From NCBI RefSeq assembly GCF_964199755.1, contig NC_133928.1, forward strand, positions 1 through 64,000: a DNA stretch of 64,000 nt, in the 5' to 3' direction. Source of the stretch: Larus michahellis (lineage: Eukaryota; Chordata; Aves; Charadriiformes; Laridae). The position numbers and the translations under genes were made by a program. Shown here in pieces: positions 1 to 10,900 of this stretch; within the stretch, counting starts at the first letter, position 1; each line of letters starts with the position of its first letter. Under the pieces are notes generated by a model. It did not search any database, had not been told where the DNA came from, and saw only the letters and a program-made list of their open reading frames with translations.

Positions 1-530
1 ATTGCCCCGATCCCCCCCTAAACCCGCCCCCCCAACCGCCTGAGCCCCCCCCGATCCCTCCCTGTGACCCCCCCCCCCCCCAAACCCCAGGGCTCTGCCC
101 ACACGCCCCTAACCCGCCCCTCCACCCCTGAGCCCCTCCAAAGCCCCCGATAACGCCGCCCCCCGGGCCCGGTGACTCAACCTGCCCCGCGTTCCTTCAT
201 CCCCTCCGCCCCACGGCGGCCTTCCCGACCTCACCCCGCCCGCGGGGCCGGCGCTTCGGCACCGTCCCAGGGCCCGGGCGGGCCGGGGCGGGGCCGGGGC
301 CGGGAGGAGGCGGTGGCGGCGGCGGCCGAGTGGGCGGGGCCCGGCCGCGGTGACGAGGAAGGAGGCGGAGCGACGGGCGGGGCTCTGTGGGGCCCGCCCA
401 CTCTTAAAGGGGCAACGGCCAACGGAGAAAACACGCGTGGGGCCCACCCGTCCCGTGACACCCCCCCCACCCCCGGGCTCACCTCGCCGCGGGGAAACCG
501 GAGGGTTCGGGTGAGAGAAACGTCCCTCCT
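1..530. promoter_or_regulatory. CpG island, unassigned promoter
   Basis: GC-rich, CpG-dense stretch, strongest at 150-480, with GC boxes, a CTTAAAGGGG element near 403 and a CAACGGCCAACGG repeat near 414. No exon is recognisable on either strand. By human gene order this could be the shared head-to-head promoter of INCA1 (right) and KIF1C (left). That is inference from synteny only. Confidence 0.35.
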
Positions 531-1905
531 CGGCCCGTTTCTCCTCTTTTCCCCACGAGTGTCCCCGCTTTTCCCTCATTTTCCCTCAGACTCGTGTCAC
601 CTTTTTCCCCCTCGCACTTTTGGTCCCTTTGCCCTCCGTTTCCCCTCACGCGTTTCTCCCATTTTGCCTCACACTTCTGGCCCCTTTTCCCTCCTTTTAC
701 CCTCAAACTTCCCCCTCACGCTTCTGGCCCTTTTCCCTCCTTTTATCTCAAACTTCCCCCTCACGCTTTTGGCCCCTTTTCCCTCCTTTTACCCTCAAAC
801 TTCCCCCTCACGCTTTTAGCCCCTTTTCCCTCCTTTTACCCTCAAACTTCCCCCTCATGCTTTTGGCCCCTTTTCCTTCCTTTTCCCCCTCACACTTTGG
901 GCCCCTTTTCCCTCACGCATTTTTCCTGCCTTTTCCCTCACACTTTTCCCTCCTTCTTCTCTCAGTTTCGTCCCCTTTTCCCCTCACGCTTTTGTCCCCT
1001 TTTCCATCCTTCCCCCCCCGGCCCCGTTTTTCCCTCCTTTCCCCCCATTTCCCCTCACACTTTTCCCATAATAACCCTCTTTTTCCCCTCACACTTTTCC
1101 CTCACACGTTTCCCCCATTCTTTACAGTTTTCGCTCACACTTTTGGCTCCTTTTCCCTCCTTTTTCCCCTCACACTTTTCCCTTCTTTCCCCCCATTTCT
1201 CCCCCCCCACATTTCCCCCGTTCTTTCCCTTTTCTCCTCACACTTTCCCCCATTTTTTTCCTCAGCCTTTCCCCTCACACTTCTCCCTCCTTTTTCATTT
1301 CCCCTCACGCTACTTTGTTCTTCCGTTTTCTCCTCACGCTTTTCACGCCTTTTCCCTCCTTTTTCCCCTCACCCTTTTCCCTCATTCTTTCCTTTTTCTC
1401 CTCAAACTTTTTCGTAGGCTTTTCCCCCCTTTTCCCCCCCTCACACTTTTCCCTCCCTTTTCCTCCATTTTACCCCATTTTCCCCTCAGGCTTCTCCCCA
1501 TTTTCCCCCAAATTTCCCCTCACACATTTCCACCTTTTCCTCACGTTTCTCCCTCACACTTTTCCCCGCATTTTTCTCACATTTTCTCCTCCTTCCCACC
1601 TCACACTGCTCCCTCTGTTTCCCTCCTCGTGTTTTTCCCCCATTTTCCTCTATTTCCCCACATTTTCCCCTCACGCTTTTGCTTCCCTTTTTCTCCATTT
1701 TTCCCCTCACGCTTTCCCCCAAATTTTCCTCCATTTCCCCCCCTTTTCCCTTCACATTTTTCCCCGATTTCCCCCCCTTTTCCCCTCACGCTTCCCCTCC
1801 CTTTCCCCCTCACGCTTTCCCCCCATTTTCCTCCATTTCTCCCCTTTTCCCCCTCACACTTTTCCCCCCATTTTCCCCCCTTTTCCCCCATTTCCAGCCT
1901 CTCAC
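531..1905. repeat. 1.4-kb polypyrimidine minisatellite
   Basis: The + strand is almost pure C/T. Units are built from CCCTCACACTTTT, CCCTCCTTTT and TTGGCCCC; between about 690 and 880 the period is near 47 bp, and it degrades further right. The minus strand is pure purine, so the tract could form triplex (H-DNA). Long open frames on both strands follow from the lack of stops in such a sequence and are not genes. Confidence 0.85.
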
Positions 1906-2049
1906 CGCCCCATGGAGGACGAGCCCCGGGCAGCCCTCGGCCCCTTCGCCAGGTGCGCACCCAAAATGGCCCCAACTGGCCCCAAACTGGCCCCTGCCTG
2001 TGGGGGGGATGTGTCCCCCCGCCATTATGGGTCTATTGATCCCCCTGTA

Positions 2050-2480
2050 CCTGCACTTGCTCTTTAATAGAGACTTTGCGTCAACAGTCGACAAACTGCG
2101 CCTCATTGCACCGCTCAACTACGGGTATAGTTGGTGTTTTGGTATTAATTGCACCAATATCGATGATATTGATGGGTTTGGATAAGCATAAATTGGGTTC
2201 TGGGGTTGGCAAATTGGTGTGAATTATATCAATATTAGTTATATGGGTTAATTCAATACTGGTTATAGTAACAAGCTCGGAGAAACATCAAACGATGGAT
2301 ATAGTACTAATTATTTTCACACGGATTATGTGGATGGATTTGGGTACACGTCAAGTCCGGGCTATGTTGATACTGGTTAAGTCGCTGTTACTTGTTTTGG
2401 AAGATTCAGACACACGTAAAATGATTTATTCAATTGATAACTATATCAGTTATGTTGATGTTGATTATATCAATGTTGAC
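2050..2480. other. AT-rich compositional island
   Basis: About 430 bases of much lower GC than everything around them, beginning after TTTAATAGAGAC and merging on the right into the CTATAG minisatellite. Short motifs recur: TATATCAATATTAG, TATATCAATGTTGAC, GTTGATGTTGAT, GGTTATAG. A near-palindrome lies at about 2155-2170. There is no convincing ORF; an 82-codon frame at 2295-2543 has no recognisable homology. It may be an old, decayed insertion or an AT-drifted part of the adjoining repeat. Confidence 0.5.
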
Positions 2481-2890
2481 TATAGCTCCCCTGTCCCCTA
2501 TAGCTCCCCCATAGCCCCCTATGGCTCCCCCCATCCCCTATAACCATCTCCTACAGCCCCCCCATCCCCTATAGCTACCCCCCACCCCCTATAGCCATCC
2601 CCTATAGCTACCCCCCATCCCCTACAGCCCTGCCATCCCCTATAGCTACCCACCATCCCCTATAGCTATCCCCTATAGCTACCCCCCACCCTCTACAGCC
2701 CCCCCATCCCCTATAGCCATCCCCTATAGCTACCCGCCATCCCCTACAGCCCCCCTATCCCCTACAGCCCCGCCACCCCCTACAGCCATCCCCTATAGCT
2801 ACCCCCCACCCCCTACAGCCCCCCCATCCCCTATAGCCATCCCCTATAACTACCCCCACCCCCTACAGCCCCCCAGCCCCTATAGCCCCC
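2481..2890. repeat. CTATAG-core minisatellite
   Basis: Tandem units of CCCCTATAGCTACCCCCCA and CCCCTATAGCCATC, roughly 17-36 bp apart, continuing almost to the acceptor of the INCA1-like exon at 2912. The same CTATAG core recurs in the arrays near 3.55, 25.3 and 26.5 kb. Confidence 0.8.
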
Positions 2891-2911
2891 CCTAACCCCC
2901 CCTCTCCCCAG

Positions 2912-3471
2912 GCGGTCCCGCACCGTCAGCCGCCACCGTGACCCCGCTGACCCCAGGTAGGCCGCCTCGTCAGCCCCTGGCCTCGTTAAGCCCCCGCTAA
3001 CAAATCCCGGGCCTCCCTGGTGCTGACACCCCGCCTCCTCCTTCCAGCCCGCCTCCGCCCGCCAGCCACGCCCTGCCACGCCCCACCACACCCCACCGCC
3101 ATGGTTTTCCTCAAACACCCTACTTTCTCCCCAAATGCCCTGGGGCAGAGGGGGAAGGGAGGGGCGTGGTGGGGCGTGGCAGGGCGTGGCCGGCCCCACC
3201 CTCCCCGCTGCCCTCCCCCCGCTCCCTCTGCCGCCGGCCCCGCCCCCGCCAGCCCCGCCCCCCCGGCCCCGCCTCCGTCCGCTCCCACCTGCAGGAGCTG
3301 AAGCGGCGGCAGAGCAGCATTGACGAGTGAGAGCCGGGTTTTGGGGCGAAAACGGGCGGGTTTGGGGGCGACAACGTGCATCACCCCCCTCCCCCCTCTC
3401 TGCCCCCCACCAGGGTGAAGCGTCGGACCTGGGGCGGGGTCCCGGGGGCGGGGCCGGGTGGGGCCCCCCAG
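2912..3471 (+). CDS. INCA1-like exons (CDK2/cyclin A1 inhibitor), partial
   Basis: Three candidate exons in one orientation: 2912-2956 (frame reading SRTVSRHRD), an exon ending at 3326 before a GTGAGAG donor, and 3414-3471 after a CCCACCAG acceptor. The last two join in frame to read HLQELKRRQSSIDEVKRRTW followed by GG. From memory, human INCA1 reads HLEDLRRRQSIINELKKAQW in its conserved core, with the SRVVSR motif near its N-terminus. INCA1 binds cyclin A1-CDK2 and restrains its kinase activity. In human it sits directly upstream of CAMTA2 in the same orientation, as here. The start of the middle exon (perhaps 3209-3270), the first exon and the 3' end were not found. Identity rests on about 25 residues plus synteny. 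Confidence 0.55.
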
Positions 3472-3539
3472 GTGAGCAGGGGGTGGGTGGGGGCAGAAAG
3501 CCCCGCCCCCCACAGCCCCACCCCTCCCGAGGGCTGCCA

Positions 3540-3960
3540 GCCCCTATGGTGCCCTATAGACACCCCCTATGGGCCCCATAGACACCCCCTATAGCACCCT
3601 ATAGACACTCTCTTTAGTGCCCCATAACAACCCCACATAGCGCCCTATAGACACTCCCTATAGTGCCCCATAGACACCCCCTATAGTGCCCTATAGACAC
3701 CCCCATAGTGGGCTATAAACACCCCTACAGTGCCCTGTAGCCACCCCATATGGGCCCCACAGCCGCCCCCATAGTTCCCTATAGACACCCCTTACAGTGA
3801 CCCCCTCTAGTGCCCTATAGACGCCTGCTGTGGGTCCCATAGCAACCCCCTATAATGCCCTACACACATCTCCTATGGGCCCCATACTGACCCCCTATAG
3901 CGACCCCCTATGTGCCCCATAGACGCCCCCTGTAGTGCCCCACGGCCGCCTCCTACGGGC
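3540..3960. repeat. CTATAGACACCCCC minisatellite
   Basis: Around fifteen degenerate copies of CCCTATAGACACCCCCTATAG / GTGCCCCATAGACACC with a period near 24-30 bp, between the INCA1-like exons and the CAMTA2 promoter. It may hide the INCA1 3' end, of which I see nothing. Confidence 0.8.
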
Positions 3961-4009
3961 CCCACAACCGCTCCTTCAGTGCCCTACAGCCGCCCCGTGC
4001 CGATCCTAT

Positions 4010-4278
4010 GGCTCCTATAGGCAGGAGCCGGCCCCGCTGGCCCCGCCCACGGCCCCGCTCGCCCCGCCCACATCCCCGCCCCCCCCGCGCCCGGCCCCGC
4101 CCCTCCCTCGCGGCGCTTGGCCCCGCCCCCCCGCGGTGCGCGCTGAGGTCACGCGCCGGCGGCGCTGTCAGCGCTGGCCCCCGGCGGGGCGGGAAGATGG
4201 CGGCCGGCGGCGGGGGCGGCGGCGGCGGCGGCGGCGGAGGAGGAGGAGGAGGAGGAAGAGGCCTCCCATTGCCGGCAG
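4010..4278 (+). promoter_or_regulatory. CAMTA2 CpG-island promoter and 5' exon with uORF
   Basis: Dense GC boxes (CCCCGCCC) run up to a probable noncoding first exon ending at the GCCGGCAG/GTGGGG donor (4278). It contains ATG at 4197 followed by a long glycine run from GGC repeats. If spliced to the acceptor at 4925/4926, this frame stops at TGA 4949-4951, so it is a 36-codon upstream ORF ending 22 bases before the main CAMTA2 start at 4974. The splice join is inferred, not shown. Confidence 0.5.
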
Positions 4279-4279
4279 G

Positions 4280-4800
4280 TGGGGCCGGGGGGCGGGGATG
4301 GGGGGTGTCATGGGGCGGGGGTGTGGGGCGCCGTGGGGCGGGGATGGAGGGTGCCAGGGGGCTGGCCTGTGGGGTGTCGTGGGGCGGGGATGGAGGGTGT
4401 CGTGGGGCGGGGATGGAGGGGGTGTGGGGTGAGGGTCTTGGGCTTGTGGGGTGAGGATGTGGGATGCCATGGGGCTAGTATGTGGGGTGCCATAGGGTGA
4501 GGATGTGGGGTGCTGTGAGGTGGGGATGGAGGAGCGATGTGGGGCGTCATGGGGTGGGGGCGTGGGGCGTGTGGTGTGGGGATGCGGGGGGTGATGTGGG
4601 GTGCCGTGTGGAGGGGTGGTGGTGGGGGGGTTGGAGGTGCGGCATGGGGATCTGGGGGGGCCGTGGAGGGGGGTGTGGGGTGATGTGGGGCGGGAATGTT
4701 TGGGGTGTGGGGCAGGGATGTGGGGTGCTGTTGGGGGGCAGTGAGGGGTGCCATGGGGCAGGGATGTGGGGTGCTGCGGATGGTGATGGGATCCCAGGGA
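4280..4800. repeat. CAMTA2 intron 1 minisatellite
   Basis: G-rich tandem units such as GTGGGGTGCCATGGGGCGGG and GGATGGAGGGTGTCGTGG, about 24-30 bp. Quadruplex-prone on the + strand. Confidence 0.75.
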
Positions 4801-4973
4801 TACCCAGGCCTGAGCCGTGGGGGGCCACAAGTGACGTCCCCATGGTGTCCTGTCCCCCCCCATCACCCACCCGGGGGGGTGACAGGGACGCGGAGGGGGG
4901 GGTGACCTCTGGTGACATCCCCCAGGTGCCAGCCCTCCCTCCGCACCCTGAGGGCCCCACGCCGACCCCCGCC

Positions 4974-7900
4974 ATGAGCAGCAAGGAACCCACCGAGGTC
5001 TCTGGTAAGGGGTGGGGGGGATGACACTTGGGGATGCCTGGGGACACCGGGGAGGGAAGGAGACACGGGGGGGACACACTCAGCGCTGCTCCGCAGAGAG
5101 GAGCCACCTGAAGGTTTTCCTGCCGCGGAAGCTGGTGGAGTGTCTGCCCAAATGTCCCGTCCTGCCCAAGGAGCAGCTGCGCTGGAACACCAACGAGGTG
5201 CGGGGACACCTGGGGACACGGTGGGACATCTGGGGGCACGGGGCTCATGGGGGTGGGAGGAAGCCGGGGATAGTGGAGACGTGGGGACCAAGGCGCAGGG
5301 TGGTGGGGACGTGGCGGCAGGGACACGGGGACATAGAGGGACATGGAACTGGGAACACAAGGGGATGCAGCATTGGGGACGGTGGGGACGTGGGACGTTG
5401 GGGACAGGGTGGGGAGGATGCAGGGACAGTGGGGACACAGGGCATTGGGGACAGGAGGGGATGGGACACTGGGGACACAGGGATGGGGACACAGGGGGAC
5501 ATGGGGGACAACGGGGGGTCAGGGACATAGGGGTCAGGGATAATGAGGGACAGCGTGACGTGGAGGGGTGACAGCGTGACACAGGGGGGCCACCTCACCC
5601 CTTCCCCCCCCTCCCCCAGGAAATCGCCTCCTATCTCATCACCTTCGAGAAACACGACGAGTGGCTCTCCTGCTCCCCCAAAACCAGGTGGGGCGCCGTG
5701 GGGCAGCCATGGGGTGCCGTGGGTCGCGGTCCCGGGGGGGGTCACAGGCCATGGGGTGCCTCCCCCGACCCCACGTTTTTTTCAGGCCGCAGAATGGCTC
5801 CGTCATCCTCTACAACCGCAAGAAGGTGAAGTACCGCAAGGATGGCTACTGCTGGAAGAAGCGCAAGGACGGGAAAACCACCCGCGAGGACCACATGAAG
5901 CTGAAGGTGCAGGGGGTGGAGGTAGGAGGCGGGGCGGCCCCCCCAAAACCACCAACCACCCCAAAACCTGCCCCCCCCCCCAAAGATCCAGCCCCCCAAA
6001 AAACCTACCCCCCTCTCAGCACGCGTAAGGGGGCCATTGGGGAGCCCTGAGGGCAGAAGTGGCTGAGGGGGGGCATTGGGGGTGCTGGAGACCCCAAAAC
6101 CACCAAACCCCTAAATCACATCCCCCTCCCCCCAAAAAAACCTGTCCCCCCTCAAAAAATCTGGCCCCCCAAAAAACCTACCTCCCCCCAGCACGGGTAA
6201 GGGGGCAGTTGGGAGTGGAGATGGGGAGGGGGGAAATGGCTGAGGGGGGGGCCGGGGGGTGCTGGGGACCCCCAAGGGGGAAGTTTGGGGGTGCTGGGGA
6301 ACTCAAAACCACCAAACCTCCAAATTACCTCTCCCCCTCAAAAAAATCCTGCCCCCCAAAAAACCTATCGCCCCCCCCCCCCCGGTAGGGGTAAGGGGAT
6401 GGTTGAGGAGCCTTAAGGGGGGATGGGGGGGGTTTGGGGGTGTTGGGGATGACCAGGGGGTGATTTGGGGGTGTCAGAACCCCCAAGTGTGGGGTTTTGG
6501 GATGCTGGGAACCCCCAGGGTGGGGTTTGGGGGCATCAGAGCCCCCAAGGGGGAGGCCTGGGGGTGGTTTTGGGGTGTCACCCCCCCCCATCCAAACAGA
6601 TCAGGGCGTGAGGCGCCCCCCGGTTGATAATTTGGGTAGCGGGAGGGAGGGTGAGGTTGATTTGGGGGTGTCGGGGGGCCCCCAACTTTCGAGGAGGGGG
6701 TTCTTCAGGCCTGCCCCCCCCAGCCCGCTTGTGTCCCCCCCTCCGCCCAGTGCCTCTACGGCTGCTACGTCCACTCCTCCATCGTCCCCACCTTCCACCG
6801 CCGCTGCTACTGGCTGCTGCAGGTAACGGGGGGGCCCTGGGACCCCCCACCCACCCCCGGGGCCCCCAAACTCTCCAGGACCCTCCTGAACCCCCAAGAC
6901 CCCCCTCGGACCCCCCAAACTCCCTGGGACCCCCCCAGGACCCCCCTTGGGGCCCCCTGGGACCCCTCAAACATCCTGGAACCCCCACAAACTTCCCTTC
7001 CCTGACCCCCCCCAGCAGCCCCAGGGGACCCCCAGGAACCCCCCACTCCCCAACAGCCCCCCACATCCCCCAGGAACCCCTGTGCCCTGCCCCCAGGCAC
7101 CCCACATCCCCCCCAGCAGCCCCCCGGCACCCCCATTTCCCACCCCACGTGCCCCCCATCCCCCCAACAGCCCCCCAGGGACCCCTGTGACCCCCAACAG
7201 CCCCCCCAAACCCCCATTTCCCACCCCCAGACACCCCCCACCCCCCCGGGGCTCCCCATTCCCCCCCCCAACACCCCCAACCTTCCGCTGCTGCAGGTAA
7301 CGGGGGGTGGGGTGTCCCCAGAGACCCCCCAAAACCTCTCCGGGGTGGGGTGGGTGATGTCCCCTCCACCCCCACCCCCCCAAAAACCATGTCCGTCACC
7401 CCCCCCCACGCAGAACCCCGACATTGTCCTGGTTCACTACCTGAACGTGCCGGCCATGGAGGAGTGCAGCCGCCCCTGCGCCCCCCCACTTTGTGCCGGG
7501 GCCCCCCCACTTTGCGCCGCCGCCGCCGACCCCCGCGAGTGGCTCAAGTGGTCGCAGGAGGAGCTGGTGGCCCAGCTGCGCCCCATGTGTAAGTTGGGGG
7601 GGGGGGGGTTGCTTTAGGGTGCCCCCCCTTCAAAAAAACCCACAAAAGCCTTTTTTAATTTTTCTCGCTTAATTTGTGCCCCCCCTTCCCCCCCCCCCCC
7701 CCCCCCCGCAGTTCACGGGGTGAAGTGGGGCTGCAGTAACGGGGGGGGGGCCCCGGGGGGGCTCTCGCTGGAGCAGCTGGTGCAGCACGTCCTGGAGAGG
7801 CACCAGGCGCGGCCGCCCCCCCGCACCCACGCCTGCCTCTGCGCCGAGGGGCTGGGTGAGACGGGACCCCCCCGCGCGCACCCCAAACCCCTGGGACCCT

Positions 7901-10900
7901 CGGGACCCCCCCACAGGCGCCCCAAACCCCTGGGACCCCCAGGACCCCCTCGGGGCACCCCCAAATCCCTGGGACACCCCGGGACCCCGAAAATCCCTGG
8001 GACCCCCTCGGGGCACCCCCTACCCCCCCCCCCCCAGGACACCCGTGGGACCCCCCTGAAGCCCCTTGGGACACCCCAAACCCCCCCGGAACTCCCCCAA
8101 AATCCCTGAGACCCCCTGAAGCCCCTTGTGACTCCCCCAAAATCCTTGGGACCCCCCTGACCCCTATCTGGGACCCACCCCAAACCCCTCAGGACCCCCT
8201 TGGGACAGCCCAAACCCCCTTGGGACACCCCCAAAGCACGTGGGACCCCCCTGCCCCCCCCCAGATCCCCCAGGACCCCCCGGGACCCCCTGAAGCCCCT
8301 TGGGACACCCCAAAATCCCCGGGACCCTCTAAACCCCCCTGGGGTCCCCCAAATTCCCTTGGGATCCCCCAAACAGCCCCTGTCCTCCCCGAGGGCCCAC
8401 AAATGCCCCTGAGACCCCCCAAACCCCTTTGGGATCCCCCCAACCCCCCCAAGGACCCCCAAACCCCCCTTGAGACTCCCCGGGACCCCCCCAGGACTCC
8501 CTGAACCCGCCTTGGGACCCCTCAAACACCCTGGGGATCCCCATCCCCACCATCACCCCCCCAGGGGACCCCCAGGCACCCCCTACCCCCCGACAGCCCC
8601 CCAGTTCCCTCAGGGCCCCCCATTTCCCCCCCCCCACTTAACGCCCCCCCCCTTGCCCCCCCCACTCCAGGCACCCCGGGCCACAAGTGCGGCAGCACCA
8701 AACACCGCATCATCTCCCCCAAAGTGGAGCCGGGGGGGGCCCCGGCTGGGGGGGGGGAGCCCCCCAAAGCCCCCCCCTCCTCCCCTGACACCACCCAACC
8801 CTCCCCAGGCCTGGGGGGGCCCCCTCCGCCGCCCCCCGCCCCCGAGGGGGGCCCCTCCTCCTTCCCCCCTGCCCCCCCCACCCTCCCCCTTTTAGTGGTG
8901 GCGAATTTAGGGGGGGCGGCCCCGGGGGGGCCCGAAAATCCGTTGGGGGGGTTGACCCCCAGCCAGCACCTGGTGACCCCCGAGGGCTCCTGCCCCACGG
9001 CGCTGCCCCACGGCGCCGTGGGGCTGCCCCACGCCCCCCCCGCCTTCGACCCCGACTGTTTCCTCAACAGCCCCCGCCGGGGCCAAACCTACGGCTGCGA
9101 GGCCGAACCCCCCCCCGGCGCCCCCCCCAGGTTAAAGGGTGACGAAGAAGAGGTGGGGGAGGCAGACGCCGGGCCCCCCCCCACCCCGCAGGAGCCCCCC
9201 AACACCCCACACCCTCCCCTTTCCCCCCCCCCTGCCCCCCCCACCGAGCCCCCCGTCGCCATCACCGACTTCTCCCCGGAGTGGTCCTACCCCGAGGTGA
9301 GCACCCAAAAACGCGGGGCGGGGGTAAAACATGCCCCCAACCCCCCCCCGCTATTAAAGGTCACCCCATGGCTGACCCCCTCCCCTTAATGTTTTAACCC
9401 CCCCCGTTATTTTTTGCCCCCCCCAGGGTGGGGTGAAGGTGCTGATCACGGGGCCGTGGGGCGCTGGCGCCTACACCTGCCTCTTTGACCGCCTCTCGGT
9501 CCCGGCCGCGCTGGTCCAGCCGGGCGTCCTGCGCTGCTACTGTCCCCGTGAGTGTCACCGCGGGGGGGGGGACACCCCCCACACTCCTCTGCGTCCCCCC
9601 CACCCATGTTTCCCCCCCCCGACACCCCCTCTCTGTGTCCCCGCAGCCCACGAGGCCGGCGTGGCCGCCCTACGAGTGGCTTGTCCCCCCCGGCTCCTCT
9701 CAGCCGCTGCCCCCTTTGAGTACCGGGCAAGGGGGGGGCCCAGTGGCCCCCCTGGGGCCCAGCTGGACTGGCTGTCCCTGGACGGTGAGTGGGGACCCCC
9801 CCCTTGGATGGCACCCCCCAAAATTGTCCCCACCCTGCTGGGGGGTGACGCGCAGACGCCTGGGTCCATTATTTGGGGGTGGGGGGGGCTGTGGGGACCC
9901 CTAAATTGTCCCTGCACTCCTGGGGGGTGACACCCGGACGCGTGGGGGGGCGGGGGGCGGTGGCCCGAAATTGTCCCCACCCTCATGTGGGGGATGTCTG
10001 CGTCCACTATATGGGGGGGACACTCCAAAATTGTCCCCCCTCCTCATGGAGTGATGCCATTTTGGGGGGGGGGAGCATCACATGGGGGACTCCGGCGTCC
10101 GGGAGAGGCCCCCTGTCCCCGAACGGTGGGGGGGGCCTCTCCTCACCCCCCCTTTGCCCCCCCCCCAGAGGCCCAGTTCCGTCTGTCCATACTGGAGCGA
10201 CTGGAGCAGCTGGAGACGCGCCTGGGGGCACTGGGCCCCCCCCAACCGCCGCGGGGGGCCCCCCCCGACACCCCCCCGGAGCAGGTCAGGGTCTCCTGGT
10301 GTCCCCAATGTCCTGTGACGTCCCCCGGTGTCCCCTTGTGTACCTGATGTCCCCTGGTGTCCCCTGAGGTCCCCAATGTCCCCTCATGTCCCCAATGTCC
10401 CTTGGTGTCCCCTGCTGTCCCCCACTGTCCCGTGATGTCCCCTGGTGTCCCTTATGTCCCGTGTGTCCCCTGGTGTCCCCTGACATCCCCCAGTGTCCCC
10501 TGATGTCCCCCATGTACCTTGTTGTCCCCAATGCCCCCAATGCCCCCTGGAATCTGCTGATGTCCCCTTGTGTCTTCTGATGTCCCCACTGTCCCTGTGT
10601 CCCTTGATGTCCCCTTGTGTCTCCTGCCATCCCCCATGTCCCCTGCTGTCCCCTGACGTCCCCGCGGGGACAGGGGCCGGGGTCTTTTGAGGCGCGGGTG
10701 GTGGCCGTCTGCGAGGCCATGATGGCACAGCCAGGCTGGCCGGGAACGTCCTCGGGGACATCGTCGGGGCCACCGTCGGGGACGGCGCTGGCCCACGGGG
10801 CCACCTTCCGCGGGATGACGCTGCTGCACCTGGCGGCCGCCCAGGGCTACGCCGGCCTGGTGGAGGCCCTGCAGCGCTGGCGGTGAGCAGGGACAGCTTG

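Noticed and set aside
594-2067. Long Phe/Pro/Ser-rich open frames, up to 481 codons, on the + strand
   Set aside because: They come from a pure pyrimidine minisatellite that has no stop codons in any frame. No homology and no splice or start context.
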